DNA of 6,096 nucleotides from DAIOGN01 sp036745245 (GCA_036745245.1 DAIOGN010000162.1:1-6096); one strand, 5' to 3'. Shown: positions 1 to 6,096, numbered from the stretch's first letter. Translations and numbers: made by a program. Notes: generated by a model from the letters alone, not told the origin.

Positions 1-381
1 GGTGCGCAGCGTGAGCGCCAGACTGGCCTCGTCGTAGGCACGGCCGCCCGCATAGGTGCCCGGCGACGAGAGCCGCGAATAGTAGATCGGCGGAGTCCGA
101 AGCGTTCCGCTGTCGGTGCGAATCACCAGACCTGCGCCGTCCGGGCCATGGCAATCCGCGCACGAGCGCAAAGGTGGACGCGGCATTTCGCCGAACTCCT
201 CCGAAGCGAGTATCGGAGCGCCGGAATGCGTTGTGGAGGTGTAGAAGATCCGGGCGCCGTTGGACGCGTACACGGTTTCGCCGGACGGTTCGGAGTGGTC
301 TCCCTCCTGCCGCGTCCCCTGGCAGGTCCAGACGGGCAGGCAAAAGAGAAGCAGCGCGAGTGAGGCAGTGCGTCGGGTCAT
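1..381 (-). CDS. c-type cytochrome, 5' part (3' end beyond window)
   Basis: The open frame begins at the ATG at 381-379 and runs without a stop to base 1, giving the first 127 residues; the C-terminal part is missing. Residues 1-21 (MTRRTASLALLLFC...) form a basic then hydrophobic export signal. A Cys at residue 23 follows VWT, a poor lipobox, so a lipid anchor is possible but unproven. The haem c site is C74-A-D-C77-H78, in the context SCADCHGPDGAG, which is typical of mono-haem class I cytochromes. Before it comes NGARIFYTST, and after it TPPIYYSRL and RAYDEASLALTLR, both features of small periplasmic cytochromes that accept or donate electrons. The Met haem ligand would lie in the missing part. 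It starts 25 bases after the Cys-rich peptide gene and is probably the last visible cistron of the feo operon. The ribosome site is weak (GGGG about 10 bases upstream). The physiological partner is unknown. Confidence 0.85.
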   Translation of the reverse strand, partial: MTRRTASLALLLFCLPVWTCQGTRQEGDHSEPSGETVYASNGARIFYTSTTHSGAPILASEEFGEMPRPPLRSCADCHGPDGAGLVIRTDSGTLRTPPIYYSRLSSPGTYAGGRAYDEASLALTLRT

Positions 382-406
382 GGATTGCACCGACCCCGGT
401 GGTGTG

Positions 407-562
407 TCACCCGGCCGGGTCGGAGGAACTGCGAATGCCGGAGGACGAGGAGGCATGGGCGCACCCGCTGCAACCGGGTTTGGCGCGTCGTGATTCCCGC
501 CATCGCCACACGAGATAGGCGACGGCGCCCAGAACCACCGCTCCCGCGAACCACTCCTGCAT
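407..562 (-). CDS. FeoB-associated Cys-rich membrane protein (51 aa)
   Basis: This small gene starts at the ATG at 562-560 and stops with TGA at 409-407. Its start is supported by GAGGAG ending 4 bases before the ATG, and it begins 12 bases after the feoB stop. Residues 1-6 are MQEWFA. Residues 7-19 are hydrophobic (GAVVLGAVAYLVW) and form one membrane segment, followed by a basic stretch (RWRESRRAK, 20-28) that should stay cytosolic. A C31-S-G-C34 motif and a Ser-rich tail complete it. One short N-terminal helix, a basic linker and a CxGC motif directly after feoB match the FeoB-associated Cys-rich membrane protein family (Pfam FeoB_associated, also named virus attachment protein p12 family). 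Its exact role is not established; binding iron or assisting FeoB at the membrane is the usual suggestion. This member has only two Cys, fewer than many relatives. The assignment rests on architecture and position, not on a search. Confidence 0.75.
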   Translation of the reverse strand: MQEWFAGAVVLGAVAYLVWRWRESRRAKPGCSGCAHASSSSGIRSSSDPAG

Positions 563-574
563 CCTGCTCCTCAA

Positions 575-2719
575 TTACACCAGAAGAGCCGTGCCCATCT
601 GGAACACGGCCCAGGCGGCCACCACGGCCAGCACGGTCATATAGGTAAACACGAACGCCGGCCAGGTCCAGGAGTTGGTTTCCCGACGGATCACGGCCAA
701 GGTCGCCATGCACTGACAGCAGAGAGCGAAAAACACCATGACGGACAACGCCACGGGAAGGTTGAACAGAGTCTGTCCGGCCAGGGGGCCGTCCTCCCAG
801 TGTGCCGTTCGCAGTTTCTCAAGCAGGGTCTCAGACTCCTCCGAGACATCCGAGCCCAGCTGAAACAGCGTGCCAAGCGTGCTGAGGATCACTTCCCGCG
901 CAGGAAACGAAGCCAGCACCGCCACGCTGATCCGCCAGTCCCATCCCAGATGCACGGTGGCCGGTTCGAGAAACTTGCCGGTCTGGCCCAGGTAACTCCC
1001 CGCCAGTTGTTCCGACGCGGCTTCGGGCGTGCCTGCCGCCGTGGTGATCTCTGCGCGGGGGTAGTACGAAAGCGCCCAGATCACGATGGCCAGGGCCAGA
1101 ATGACGGAGCCTGCGCGCACCACGAACGCCTTCGACTGCTGGTAGATCTGGCTTCCCAGATTACGCAGGTTGGGCCTGCGGTAGGGTGGCAATTCCATCA
1201 CGAACGATGCCGCGCCGCCTCGCAGGAGCGTGCGGCGCAACACGAGCGCCACCAGTGCGGCCACCGCCAGTCCGAGCACGTACATCGAGGCCAACGCGAG
1301 GCCCTGGAGGTTGAGGAAACTCACCACGGGCGTGGCGGGAACGAAGGCGGCGATCAAGACGGCATACACGGGCAAGCGCGCGCTGCAGGTCATGAGCGGC
1401 GCGACGGCAATGGTGAGAAAGCGCTGCGACCGTTGATCGATGGTGCGCGTGGAGAGAATGCCGGGCACGGCGCAGGCGAAACTCGAGAGCAGAGGAATGA
1501 GCGATCGCCCGGTGAGTCCGCAGCCGCGGAACAGTCGATCCGCGAGGAACGCCGCCCGGGGCATGTATCCGGAATCTTCGAGCAGCCCGATGAATAGAAA
1601 CAGCACGAGGATCTGCGGCAGAAAGATCAGAACGGCCCCCACCCCCGACACCACACCGTCGGCGAGCAGGCTGGCCAGGGGGCCCGCCGGCAGGCTGGCG
1701 TGCACGGCCGTGGTGGCCTGCGTGGTGGCCCAGTCGATCGCATCCATGGCCGGCTGCGCCCACGAAAAGAGCGCCTGAAACACCACGAGCATGAGTGCGA
1801 TCGCGATCAACGGACCGAAGAAGCCGTGCAACAGCACTCGATCCAGTCGCGATGTCCACGTGGCCGCGGGACCGGTGGGCCGATCGCAGACGGTGGTGGC
1901 CAACTCCGCGGCCCAGCTCGAGCGAACCTTCGCCTCGAGTCCGGGCCCGCCCAGATGCGCCATGCGGTCACGTTGATGCGAGAGCGACGTGAGAAACTCC
2001 TCCCCCCGGTCGCTCAGCAACCAGCGCGACTCCGGTGGGCGCTCGTCGAACAACAGGCGTCGAACCTGACCTGCCGACAGAGGCGGCCTCCTGCCTCCGT
2101 TGGATCGTGCGGCTGTGGACTCGACCAGTTCCCCGACCGACGAGGGCCAGTTCACCCTCAGAAGATGCGGCGTCGTTTCGGCGGCGCGCCGGATTGCGCG
2201 CCGAAGCTGTACAAGCCCCTCGCCGCGATGTGCAACCATCGGGACCACCGGCACACCCAGTCGCGTGGACAACTCCGCGTGATCGATTCGCAGGCCCCGG
2301 CGCTGTGCGAGGTCGTACATGTTCAGTGCGACGACGTAGCGCGCGCCGAGATCGGCGACCTGCGACAAAAGGTAGAGCCCGCGCTCCAGCCGGACGGCAT
2401 CGACCACGATCAGCACCACGTCGGGCGGCGTACCGTCGGCGCCCATCAACACGTCGGTGGCGATGGTCTCGTCCGGAGATTGCGCGCACAAACTGTAGGC
2501 TCCCGGAATGTCCTGTACCTCCACCTCCCGGCCGTCCAGGTCGAAGGTGCCTGTGACACGCTCCACCGTGACGCCCGGGTAGTTGGCCACCTTGTGGTGC
2601 AGCCCGGTGAGGGCGTTGAAGAGTGTGGTCTTACCGGAATTGGGAACGCCGCACAGGGCGACTTTGAGGACAGCGAGCTCGGTCATCTCGTCCTGGCCCG
2701 TCGGGCCCGGGGCCGGCAT
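575..2719 (-). CDS. feoB: Ferrous iron transport protein B (GTP-dependent Fe(II) permease)
   Basis: FeoB imports Fe(II) across the inner membrane using an N-terminal G domain. Visible G motifs are G1 GVPNSGKT (24-31), G3 DIPG (70-73), G4 NMYD (133-136) and a G5-like AHRGEGL (163-169). Residues about 175-285 form the helical GDI-like linker. From about 297 onward come membrane helices with the FeoB signatures GCGLTGRS (399-406), SFACAVPG (413-420, with the gating-type Cys416), TCSARLPVY (444-452), FPAREVILSTLG (605-616) and CCQCMATLAVIRRE (667-680). At 714 residues it is full length for FeoB forms without extra domains. The ATG at 2719 overlaps the feoA stop as TGATG, implying translational coupling. 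A second ATG at 2686 (residue 12) has AGGA 4 bases upstream and may be the real start, since residues 1-11 (MPAPGPTGQDE) look unconserved. G1 carries Val where most FeoB have Asn (GNPNSGKT). Confidence 0.97.
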   Translation of the reverse strand: MPAPGPTGQDEMTELAVLKVALCGVPNSGKTTLFNALTGLHHKVANYPGVTVERVTGTFDLDGREVEVQDIPGAYSLCAQSPDETIATDVLMGADGTPPDVVLIVVDAVRLERGLYLLSQVADLGARYVVALNMYDLAQRRGLRIDHAELSTRLGVPVVPMVAHRGEGLVQLRRAIRRAAETTPHLLRVNWPSSVGELVESTAARSNGGRRPPLSAGQVRRLLFDERPPESRWLLSDRGEEFLTSLSHQRDRMAHLGGPGLEAKVRSSWAAELATTVCDRPTGPAATWTSRLDRVLLHGFFGPLIAIALMLVVFQALFSWAQPAMDAIDWATTQATTAVHASLPAGPLASLLADGVVSGVGAVLIFLPQILVLFLFIGLLEDSGYMPRAAFLADRLFRGCGLTGRSLIPLLSSFACAVPGILSTRTIDQRSQRFLTIAVAPLMTCSARLPVYAVLIAAFVPATPVVSFLNLQGLALASMYVLGLAVAALVALVLRRTLLRGGAASFVMELPPYRRPNLRNLGSQIYQQSKAFVVRAGSVILALAIVIWALSYYPRAEITTAAGTPEAASEQLAGSYLGQTGKFLEPATVHLGWDWRISVAVLASFPAREVILSTLGTLFQLGSDVSEESETLLEKLRTAHWEDGPLAGQTLFNLPVALSVMVFFALCCQCMATLAVIRRETNSWTWPAFVFTYMTVLAVVAAWAVFQMGTALLV

Positions 2720-2976
2720 CAGATAAGCCGAACTGTGACCAGCGCGGCCTCGTACGACCGCAAACTTACAAGCATGTCGGGCAGTGATATCTCCATGGGG
2801 TCACCCCACGGTGCTCTGCGCACGACGCGCGTGCGCGCCCCGGGAGAGATTCCCATGTCGAGAAGTCTGCGGCCGAGCGGCCTGGACGTGTCTACGTCGA
2901 GGATCAGGCCCGCTTCGCCCGAATCCAGCTGATCGAGCGTGCGTACATCCACCGCTGTCAGTTCAAGTTCGCTCAC
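2719..2976 (-). CDS. feoA: Ferrous iron transport protein A
   Basis: FeoA is a small cytosolic SH3-like protein that works with FeoB in Fe(II) uptake. From the GTG start it has 85 residues. The family pattern is clear: LDQLDSGEAG near the N-terminus, RRLLDMGISPG (36-46), APWGDP (55-60), SLR (71-73) and a closing beta-strand ALVTVRLI. The GTG at 2976-2974 is chosen because GGAAGGA lies 7 bases before it. The upstream in-frame ATG at 3000-2998 would add eight residues (MTLGKEPA) and has GAGGG abutting the start codon, which is poor spacing. It would also lie almost at the transcription start expected from the TTGACA box at 3032-3037. The stop TGA shares its A with the feoB ATG. Expression is probably controlled by the palindrome at 3016-3029. 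Confidence 0.93.
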   Translation of the reverse strand: MSELELTAVDVRTLDQLDSGEAGLILDVDTSRPLGRRLLDMGISPGARTRVVRRAPWGDPMEISLPDMLVSLRSYEAALVTVRLI

Positions 2977-2982
2977 TGCCGG

Positions 2983-2990
2983 TTCCTTCC
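2983..2990 (-). promoter_or_regulatory. Ribosome binding site deciding the feoA start
   Basis: The minus strand reads GGAAGGAA here, a near-perfect anti-16S match. It ends 6 bases before the GTG at 2976 and lies inside the reading frame if the ATG at 3000 were used. It favours the GTG as the feoA start. Confidence 0.6.
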
Positions 2991-3008
2991 CCAACGTCAT
3001 CCCTCACA

Positions 3009-3037
3009 CAAAGAATTAGGCCGGCCTAACTTGTCAA
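3009..3037 (-). promoter_or_regulatory. Putative feoA promoter
   Basis: The minus strand has a consensus -35 box TTGACA at 3037-3032. With a 17-base spacer the -10 position would be TCTTTG (3014-3009), a poor match, and the nearby TAATTC would give a spacer of only about 13. The -35 box is convincing and the -10 is not, so activation or a non-standard -10 element is possible. The predicted transcript would start about 25 bases before the feoA GTG. Confidence 0.4.
3016..3029. promoter_or_regulatory. Perfect palindrome TTAGGCCGGCCTAA, candidate metalloregulator operator
   Basis: All 14 bases are self-complementary. The site lies 39 bases before the feoA GTG and falls inside the 17-base spacer that follows a TTGACA box, a classic place for a repressor operator. 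Its arms TTAGG/CCTAA are those of DtxR/MntR-family metal-dependent repressors. The centre here is 4 bases rather than the 9 of the canonical 19-bp DtxR/IdeR box, so a different family member or a different regulator is likely. It has no resemblance to a Fur box. The role is inferred from position and symmetry. Confidence 0.55.
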
Positions 3038-3176
3038 GTGAAACCGGCCTGCGGGCTCAAAAAAAAAGAGGAACTAGTCAGATATAGGATGGCTAACTTG
3101 AATGCCGGCCTAACGGTAGCTGCGATAAGAGCTTCAGCCGGCCTTGTTTGGTGAGACGAACTTAGTTCAGAACAGA

Positions 3177-5960
3177 CTACTTGAGCAGGAGCATCTTGCG
3201 GTTTTCGACGTACCCCTGTGACTCGAGGCGATAGAAGTAAACGCCGCTGCCCGAGACCCGCCCCTGGTCGTCCTTCCCGTCCCAGACCACCCGATGCCGG
3301 CCGGCATCGAACGATCCAGACACGAGCCGTCGCACGCGTTGTCCCAGCAGATTGTACACCGAGAGCCGCACGTGTGCAGGCGGACCCGTGCGCACGAACT
3401 CGATCGTGGTGGACGGATTGAATGGATTCGGGAAGTTGTGACCCAGCTGGAAGCCGTGCGGGCGAACCACTCCGCCCTCCTCCTCCACATCGGTGCCGAG
3501 TTCGAGGAGCCAGTCGACGGTGCGATTGATCAGCACGCTCTTCGGCGAGGCGCCGAACCCCTGAACGTTGTCGCCGATTCCTTCCACACCCCAGCCGAGA
3601 AACACCACTCTGTACGTGCTGTCGAAGCGAATGCCCGTCACACTGCCCGGGTCGGACTCCGTGAACACGACATCGGCCGTTCCGAGAGGCGCGATCCTGT
3701 CCTTGGCGAGCTGATTGCCCGCGCCTCCCGAGCCGCCAAGCACGTATAGCGTGCTGTCTCCGATCGGATCTCCATTCACGCCGATCGCGAAGATGTCATC
3801 GGCGGAGCCCACGTACGATGCGTGCAGGAAGTCCGATAAAAACGATCGGTCGAGGGAATCCAGGTAGCGCGCGATCTGCTGACCCGTGATGAACAGGCGC
3901 CCCCCGGCCGACAGGTAGTTGCGCAGGGCCGTGGCTTCCGAAGGCGAAATCAGCGAATCGCTGCCGCCGAAGAGCGTATCCCGCAGGTTACCGGTGTACC
4001 AGATCACCACGGGGTAATTCCCCAGCCCTCCGGGCGTGCCGCTCGTGTTCACTTCCCAGCGATCGTACGGAGTGCGCCGGACATCGAGCACGGGCAGGAT
4101 GAAGGCCGAGTCGTGACTCGCCGTCGGACCCAGGTCACCATCATCGTCCACCAGCAGGATCATCTTCGGTCCCACGTCCACGCGAATGGTGTCAGTCACC
4201 AGGTACGCGCCGCCGTCGGCCTCCACGGTGATGTAAAAGTCGGTGATTCGAGGCTGCTTGCCGGGGGGCACGGAGAAATGAATGGGAACCACGTTGACCG
4301 ACGTGTCTCCGGTGGGCACCGTCCCCAGGCTCGCAACGGAGTCGGTGAACACCAGCTCCGAATCGTCACAGGAGACGCGCAGTTCGGCCGAAGATGCAGC
4401 GGCCCACGCGTTGCGATGGCGCACGAACATGTCGGCCTGTTCCCCCGGGTCGGGTGTGCCGTCGGCATCCCCTGTGTCGTCGAATGTCCAGTCGAGAAGC
4501 TGAAGGTTGGGACGCGACCACGTGACGTCCAGATTCGCAGTCATGAGCGGGCCCGAGTTGGAGATGTTCCACACCGCCACCTGAGTGGTGGTGAAATTGT
4601 AATCGCGGGAGTCCGGCGTGGAGAGGTCGTCGAACGATCTGTTCACCGTGCTCCCCGGCCAGGGATCGCCGTTGTCGGCTACGAGAGGTCCGGCGCCCGG
4701 GGACTTTTCCAGCTCCCACAAGCCGTCCGCCTGTTCGAGCGCGATCTTGAAGTGCCCGGACGATGTGTGCCCGGGATACCACTCGTTGTTGTTTGGGGCC
4801 AGGCTGCCGATGTTGTCGTCGATTCTGTAGATCAGAAGTCCGCCGCCCGGCAGGAAAGAGTCGAAGAGCGTGCGCTGGCGGTTCTCCACCAGGTAGTATT
4901 GATTTCCGCCCGCACCTCCCGCCCACAGTCGGTACACCACCGTGTCCGACTCGATTTGCGGAATCGGAGCATCCAGCAGATTCGAAGTCACCTGGATGGG
5001 AGTGAGCCAGCCGAGCTGGATCTTGCACCAGGGATCGAAGTGCGAGGGAGAGGACCCGTCCGGGCGCGCGTAGTTCCCCGCGGCCATGAGCGACCACTTG
5101 TCGAGGCCCTGGGACGCCGTGTCGGGAGGAACGTCGGTGTCGTAGAGATCCGGCAGGCCGAAGAAATGCCCGAACTCGTGGCAGAACACGCCGATGTTTA
5201 CGGGGGCCCCGCTGCCCTGTTCCTCCGGCTGCATGGTGTAATTGGAAATGGTCACGCCGTCCAGCGTGAGGGGCGTGGACAAGGACCACTTGTGCGAATG
5301 AATGTCGCACAGGTCACCGGTCTCCTCGAATCCGGGACCGGCGTGCACCACGAAAAAACCGTCCATCTGGCCGTCGTTGTCGTTGTCGTACTCGGAGAAA
5401 TCCACGCCCGCCACGTTGGCCGCGAGCACGGCATCGGCCGCCAGCTGCTGCGCGTTGCGGGGCGGCGAGCCCAGGCCGCGATTGCATCCGGCCACGGGTC
5501 CGGCGTAGTAACGGTAGGTCTGCGGCATGCGCAGCCAGCCGATCACGTCGCCTGTGACGCTCATCTTGCCGTAAGAGTTCTCGATGTAAAAATCATTGAG
5601 CGAGCTGGCCGGAACGTTGGTGGAGAACAGGAGGTCCGAGAAGTAGGCCGTGTCGGTGACCGACCCGGCAGAGGCGACGTTGTCTGTGAAGTCGACCAGG
5701 ATCACCAGCGCCTTCTTCACGCCAAGCACGGGCGGGGCGGGCGCCGACAGCCGGACGGCATCGGGCTGATCGAGGCCGCGGCGCCGCGCGGATTCGGTGA
5801 CCTGCGCGTACTCGTCGAGCGTCCCGTCCTGCCGCATGCGCTCCATGACGTCCGCCGTGGGCTTGACAGCGAGCGCTGTGGACGACCCGCAGATCACCGC
5901 GAACACAGCCGCCCACCACGCGGCCAGAAACCTGATTGGGAACAAGGGCAATAACTTCAT
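3177..5960 (-). CDS. Secreted M6-family (immune inhibitor A-like) metalloprotease with GATase-like and C-terminal sorting domains
   Basis: This predicted exported zinc endopeptidase has 927 residues from the ATG at 5960, which is preceded by GGAG at 5 bases; a TTG five codons upstream (5975) is less likely. Residues 1-31 are a Sec signal (MKLL...R, hydrophobic core, cleavage after ALA). A short pro-region precedes the peptidase domain, which begins near KKALVILVDF (82-91). An Asp-rich stretch DNDNDGQMD (192-200) may bind calcium. The zinc site is H261-E-F-G-H265-FFGLPD-LYD, the M6 HExxHxxGxxD pattern with Glu262 as the catalytic base. About 482-598 is a beta-rich segment. Residues 600-825 begin ILLVDDDGD and contain LRNYLSAGGRLFITGQQ, resembling a class I glutamine amidotransferase/ThuA-like fold. 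I see no catalytic Cys there, so it is probably structural. Residues 842-927 (NFPNPFNPST, VYNLLGQ, SGVYFYRL, RKMLLLK) form a FlgD-like/type IX-type sorting domain for export or surface attachment. The substrate is unknown. Confidence 0.93.
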   Translation of the reverse strand: MKLLPLFPIRFLAAWWAAVFAVICGSSTALAVKPTADVMERMRQDGTLDEYAQVTESARRRGLDQPDAVRLSAPAPPVLGVKKALVILVDFTDNVASAGSVTDTAYFSDLLFSTNVPASSLNDFYIENSYGKMSVTGDVIGWLRMPQTYRYYAGPVAGCNRGLGSPPRNAQQLAADAVLAANVAGVDFSEYDNDNDGQMDGFFVVHAGPGFEETGDLCDIHSHKWSLSTPLTLDGVTISNYTMQPEEQGSGAPVNIGVFCHEFGHFFGLPDLYDTDVPPDTASQGLDKWSLMAAGNYARPDGSSPSHFDPWCKIQLGWLTPIQVTSNLLDAPIPQIESDTVVYRLWAGGAGGNQYYLVENRQRTLFDSFLPGGGLLIYRIDDNIGSLAPNNNEWYPGHTSSGHFKIALEQADGLWELEKSPGAGPLVADNGDPWPGSTVNRSFDDLSTPDSRDYNFTTTQVAVWNISNSGPLMTANLDVTWSRPNLQLLDWTFDDTGDADGTPDPGEQADMFVRHRNAWAAASSAELRVSCDDSELVFTDSVASLGTVPTGDTSVNVVPIHFSVPPGKQPRITDFYITVEADGGAYLVTDTIRVDVGPKMILLVDDDGDLGPTASHDSAFILPVLDVRRTPYDRWEVNTSGTPGGLGNYPVVIWYTGNLRDTLFGGSDSLISPSEATALRNYLSAGGRLFITGQQIARYLDSLDRSFLSDFLHASYVGSADDIFAIGVNGDPIGDSTLYVLGGSGGAGNQLAKDRIAPLGTADVVFTESDPGSVTGIRFDSTYRVVFLGWGVEGIGDNVQGFGASPKSVLINRTVDWLLELGTDVEEEGGVVRPHGFQLGHNFPNPFNPSTTIEFVRTGPPAHVRLSVYNLLGQRVRRLVSGSFDAGRHRVVWDGKDDQGRVSGSGVYFYRLESQGYVENRKMLLLK

Positions 5961-5980
5961 CGGCGCTCCGAGCAATGTAT

Positions 5981-5997
5981 CCGGCAGACCCTGCCGG
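5981..5997. promoter_or_regulatory. Hairpin in the 5' leader of the protease gene
   Basis: Seven perfect base pairs (CCGGCAG/CTGCCGG) close a 3-base loop. It ends 20 bases before the protease ATG, upstream of its GGAG ribosome site. There is no T-run after it on either strand, so it is not an intrinsic terminator. It may affect translation or message stability. Confidence 0.4.
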
Positions 5998-6096
5998 GCA
6001 TCCTTATAAATAGGTATCGGCAGTGAGCCCCCCCGGGCTTACGGTGCAGGAGACACGCGAAGCAGGCGGCTATTCCGGTCAGCGAAGCAGGGTGAC
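5998..6096. other. Upstream region of the protease gene
   Basis: I see no gene. The minus strand has an isolated AT-rich patch TATTTATAAG (6012-6003) that could hold a -10 element (TATAAG), but no good -35 box lies 16-18 bases upstream. AGCCC/GGGCT (6026-6039) could form a 5-bp hairpin with a 4-base loop. The plus-strand 10-mer GCGAAGCAGG occurs at 6057-6066 and again at 6082-6091. What lies beyond the right edge is unknown. Confidence 0.35.

Larger units (their letters stand above)
3001..3176. repeat. Repeat-rich intergenic region between the protease gene and feoA
   Basis: No gene is seen in these 176 bases, which are richer in A+T than their surroundings. The minus strand carries AGGCCGG four times in one orientation, at 3144-3138, 3111-3105, 3050-3044 and 3027-3021. 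CAAGTTAG occurs twice, at 3100-3093 and 3033-3026. GTTAGGCCGGC is repeated exactly at 3114-3104 and 3030-3020. This gives two imperfect modules of AGGCCGG followed by CAAGTTAG, of 19 and 25 bases, with the second running into the perfect palindrome. A run of nine T (minus strand, 3067-3059) separates the modules. The cluster may be multiple repressor sites or a folded leader. Confidence 0.6.

Noticed and set aside
378..713. 111-codon minus-strand frame overlapping the end of feoB
   Set aside because: It is out of frame with feoB and with the Cys-rich peptide gene, both of which have strong support; its product is Gly/Arg-rich with no motif.
800..1597. 265-codon open frame on the plus strand
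   Set aside because: It is antisense to the membrane domain of FeoB, whose conserved motifs occupy this region; the product is low-complexity, rich in Arg, Gly, His and Gln.
1700..2932. 410-codon open frame on the plus strand
   Set aside because: It is antisense to feoB and feoA and crosses their junction; the product has no domain-like pattern and is Arg/His-rich as expected of a GC-rich shadow.
3001..3060. Fur box upstream of feoA
   Set aside because: Nothing resembles the GATAATGATAATCATTATC consensus; the only strong symmetry is TTAGGCCGGCCTAA.
3059..3067. Run of nine T on the minus strand as an intrinsic terminator of the protease gene
   Set aside because: No GC-rich hairpin directly precedes it; only a 3-bp GGC/GCC pairing and the short ACTAGT palindrome are near.
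3159..3169. GAACTTAGTTC inverted repeat just after the protease stop as a terminator
   Set aside because: Only five base pairs with a one-base centre and no T-run follow, so a hairpin terminator is not supported.
4113..5954. 613-codon open frame on the plus strand
   Set aside because: It lies wholly antisense to the M6 protease, is rich in Arg, Gly, His and Val without recognisable motifs, and is explained by high GC at third codon positions of the real gene.
6026..6039. AGCCC/GGGCT hairpin as terminator of a gene beyond the right edge
   Set aside because: The stem is five base pairs and neither strand shows a T-run after it.

Overview
The window is GC-rich bacterial DNA with high coding density, and every supported gene lies on the minus strand. 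The large surface protein ends in a FlgD-like/type IX-type C-terminal sorting domain (NFPNPFNPST, VYNLLGQ, SGVYFYRL). Together with the high GC and an M6 protease joined to a GATase-like domain, this style is typical of candidate phyla such as Eisenbacteria, Krumholzibacteriota or Latescibacterota and the wider FCB group. That placement is inference from protein style, not a phylogeny.

Layout in transcription order (right to left). At 5961-6096 there is a leader or intergenic region with a strong hairpin just upstream of the first gene. At 3177-5960 lies a secreted 927-residue M6-family (immune inhibitor A-like) metalloprotease. At 3001-3176 there is a comparatively AT-rich intergenic region with a perfect 14-bp palindrome, TTAGGCCGGCCTAA, beside a TTGACA box, four copies of AGGCCGG and two copies of CAAGTTAG. 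It looks like an iron-responsive control region. A compact iron-uptake operon follows: feoA (2719-2976), feoB (575-2719), a 51-residue FeoB-associated Cys-rich membrane protein (407-562), and the start of a c-type cytochrome (381 down to 1, running off the window).

How the genes work together. FeoB is the GTP-dependent ferrous iron permease of the inner membrane, FeoA its small SH3-like cytosolic partner, and the Cys-rich peptide is a recurrent companion of FeoB. The exported haem protein encoded next may link ferrous iron import to electron transfer or iron redox state in the periplasm; this is inference from gene order. The protease is probably a separate transcription unit concerned with extracellular protein breakdown.

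The most useful points are two genes that are easily missed (the 51-residue peptide and the edge-truncated cytochrome), the repeat-rich regulatory region before feoA, and the probable GTG start of feoA. I see no RNA gene, mobile element or CRISPR array, and no clearly undescribed system.
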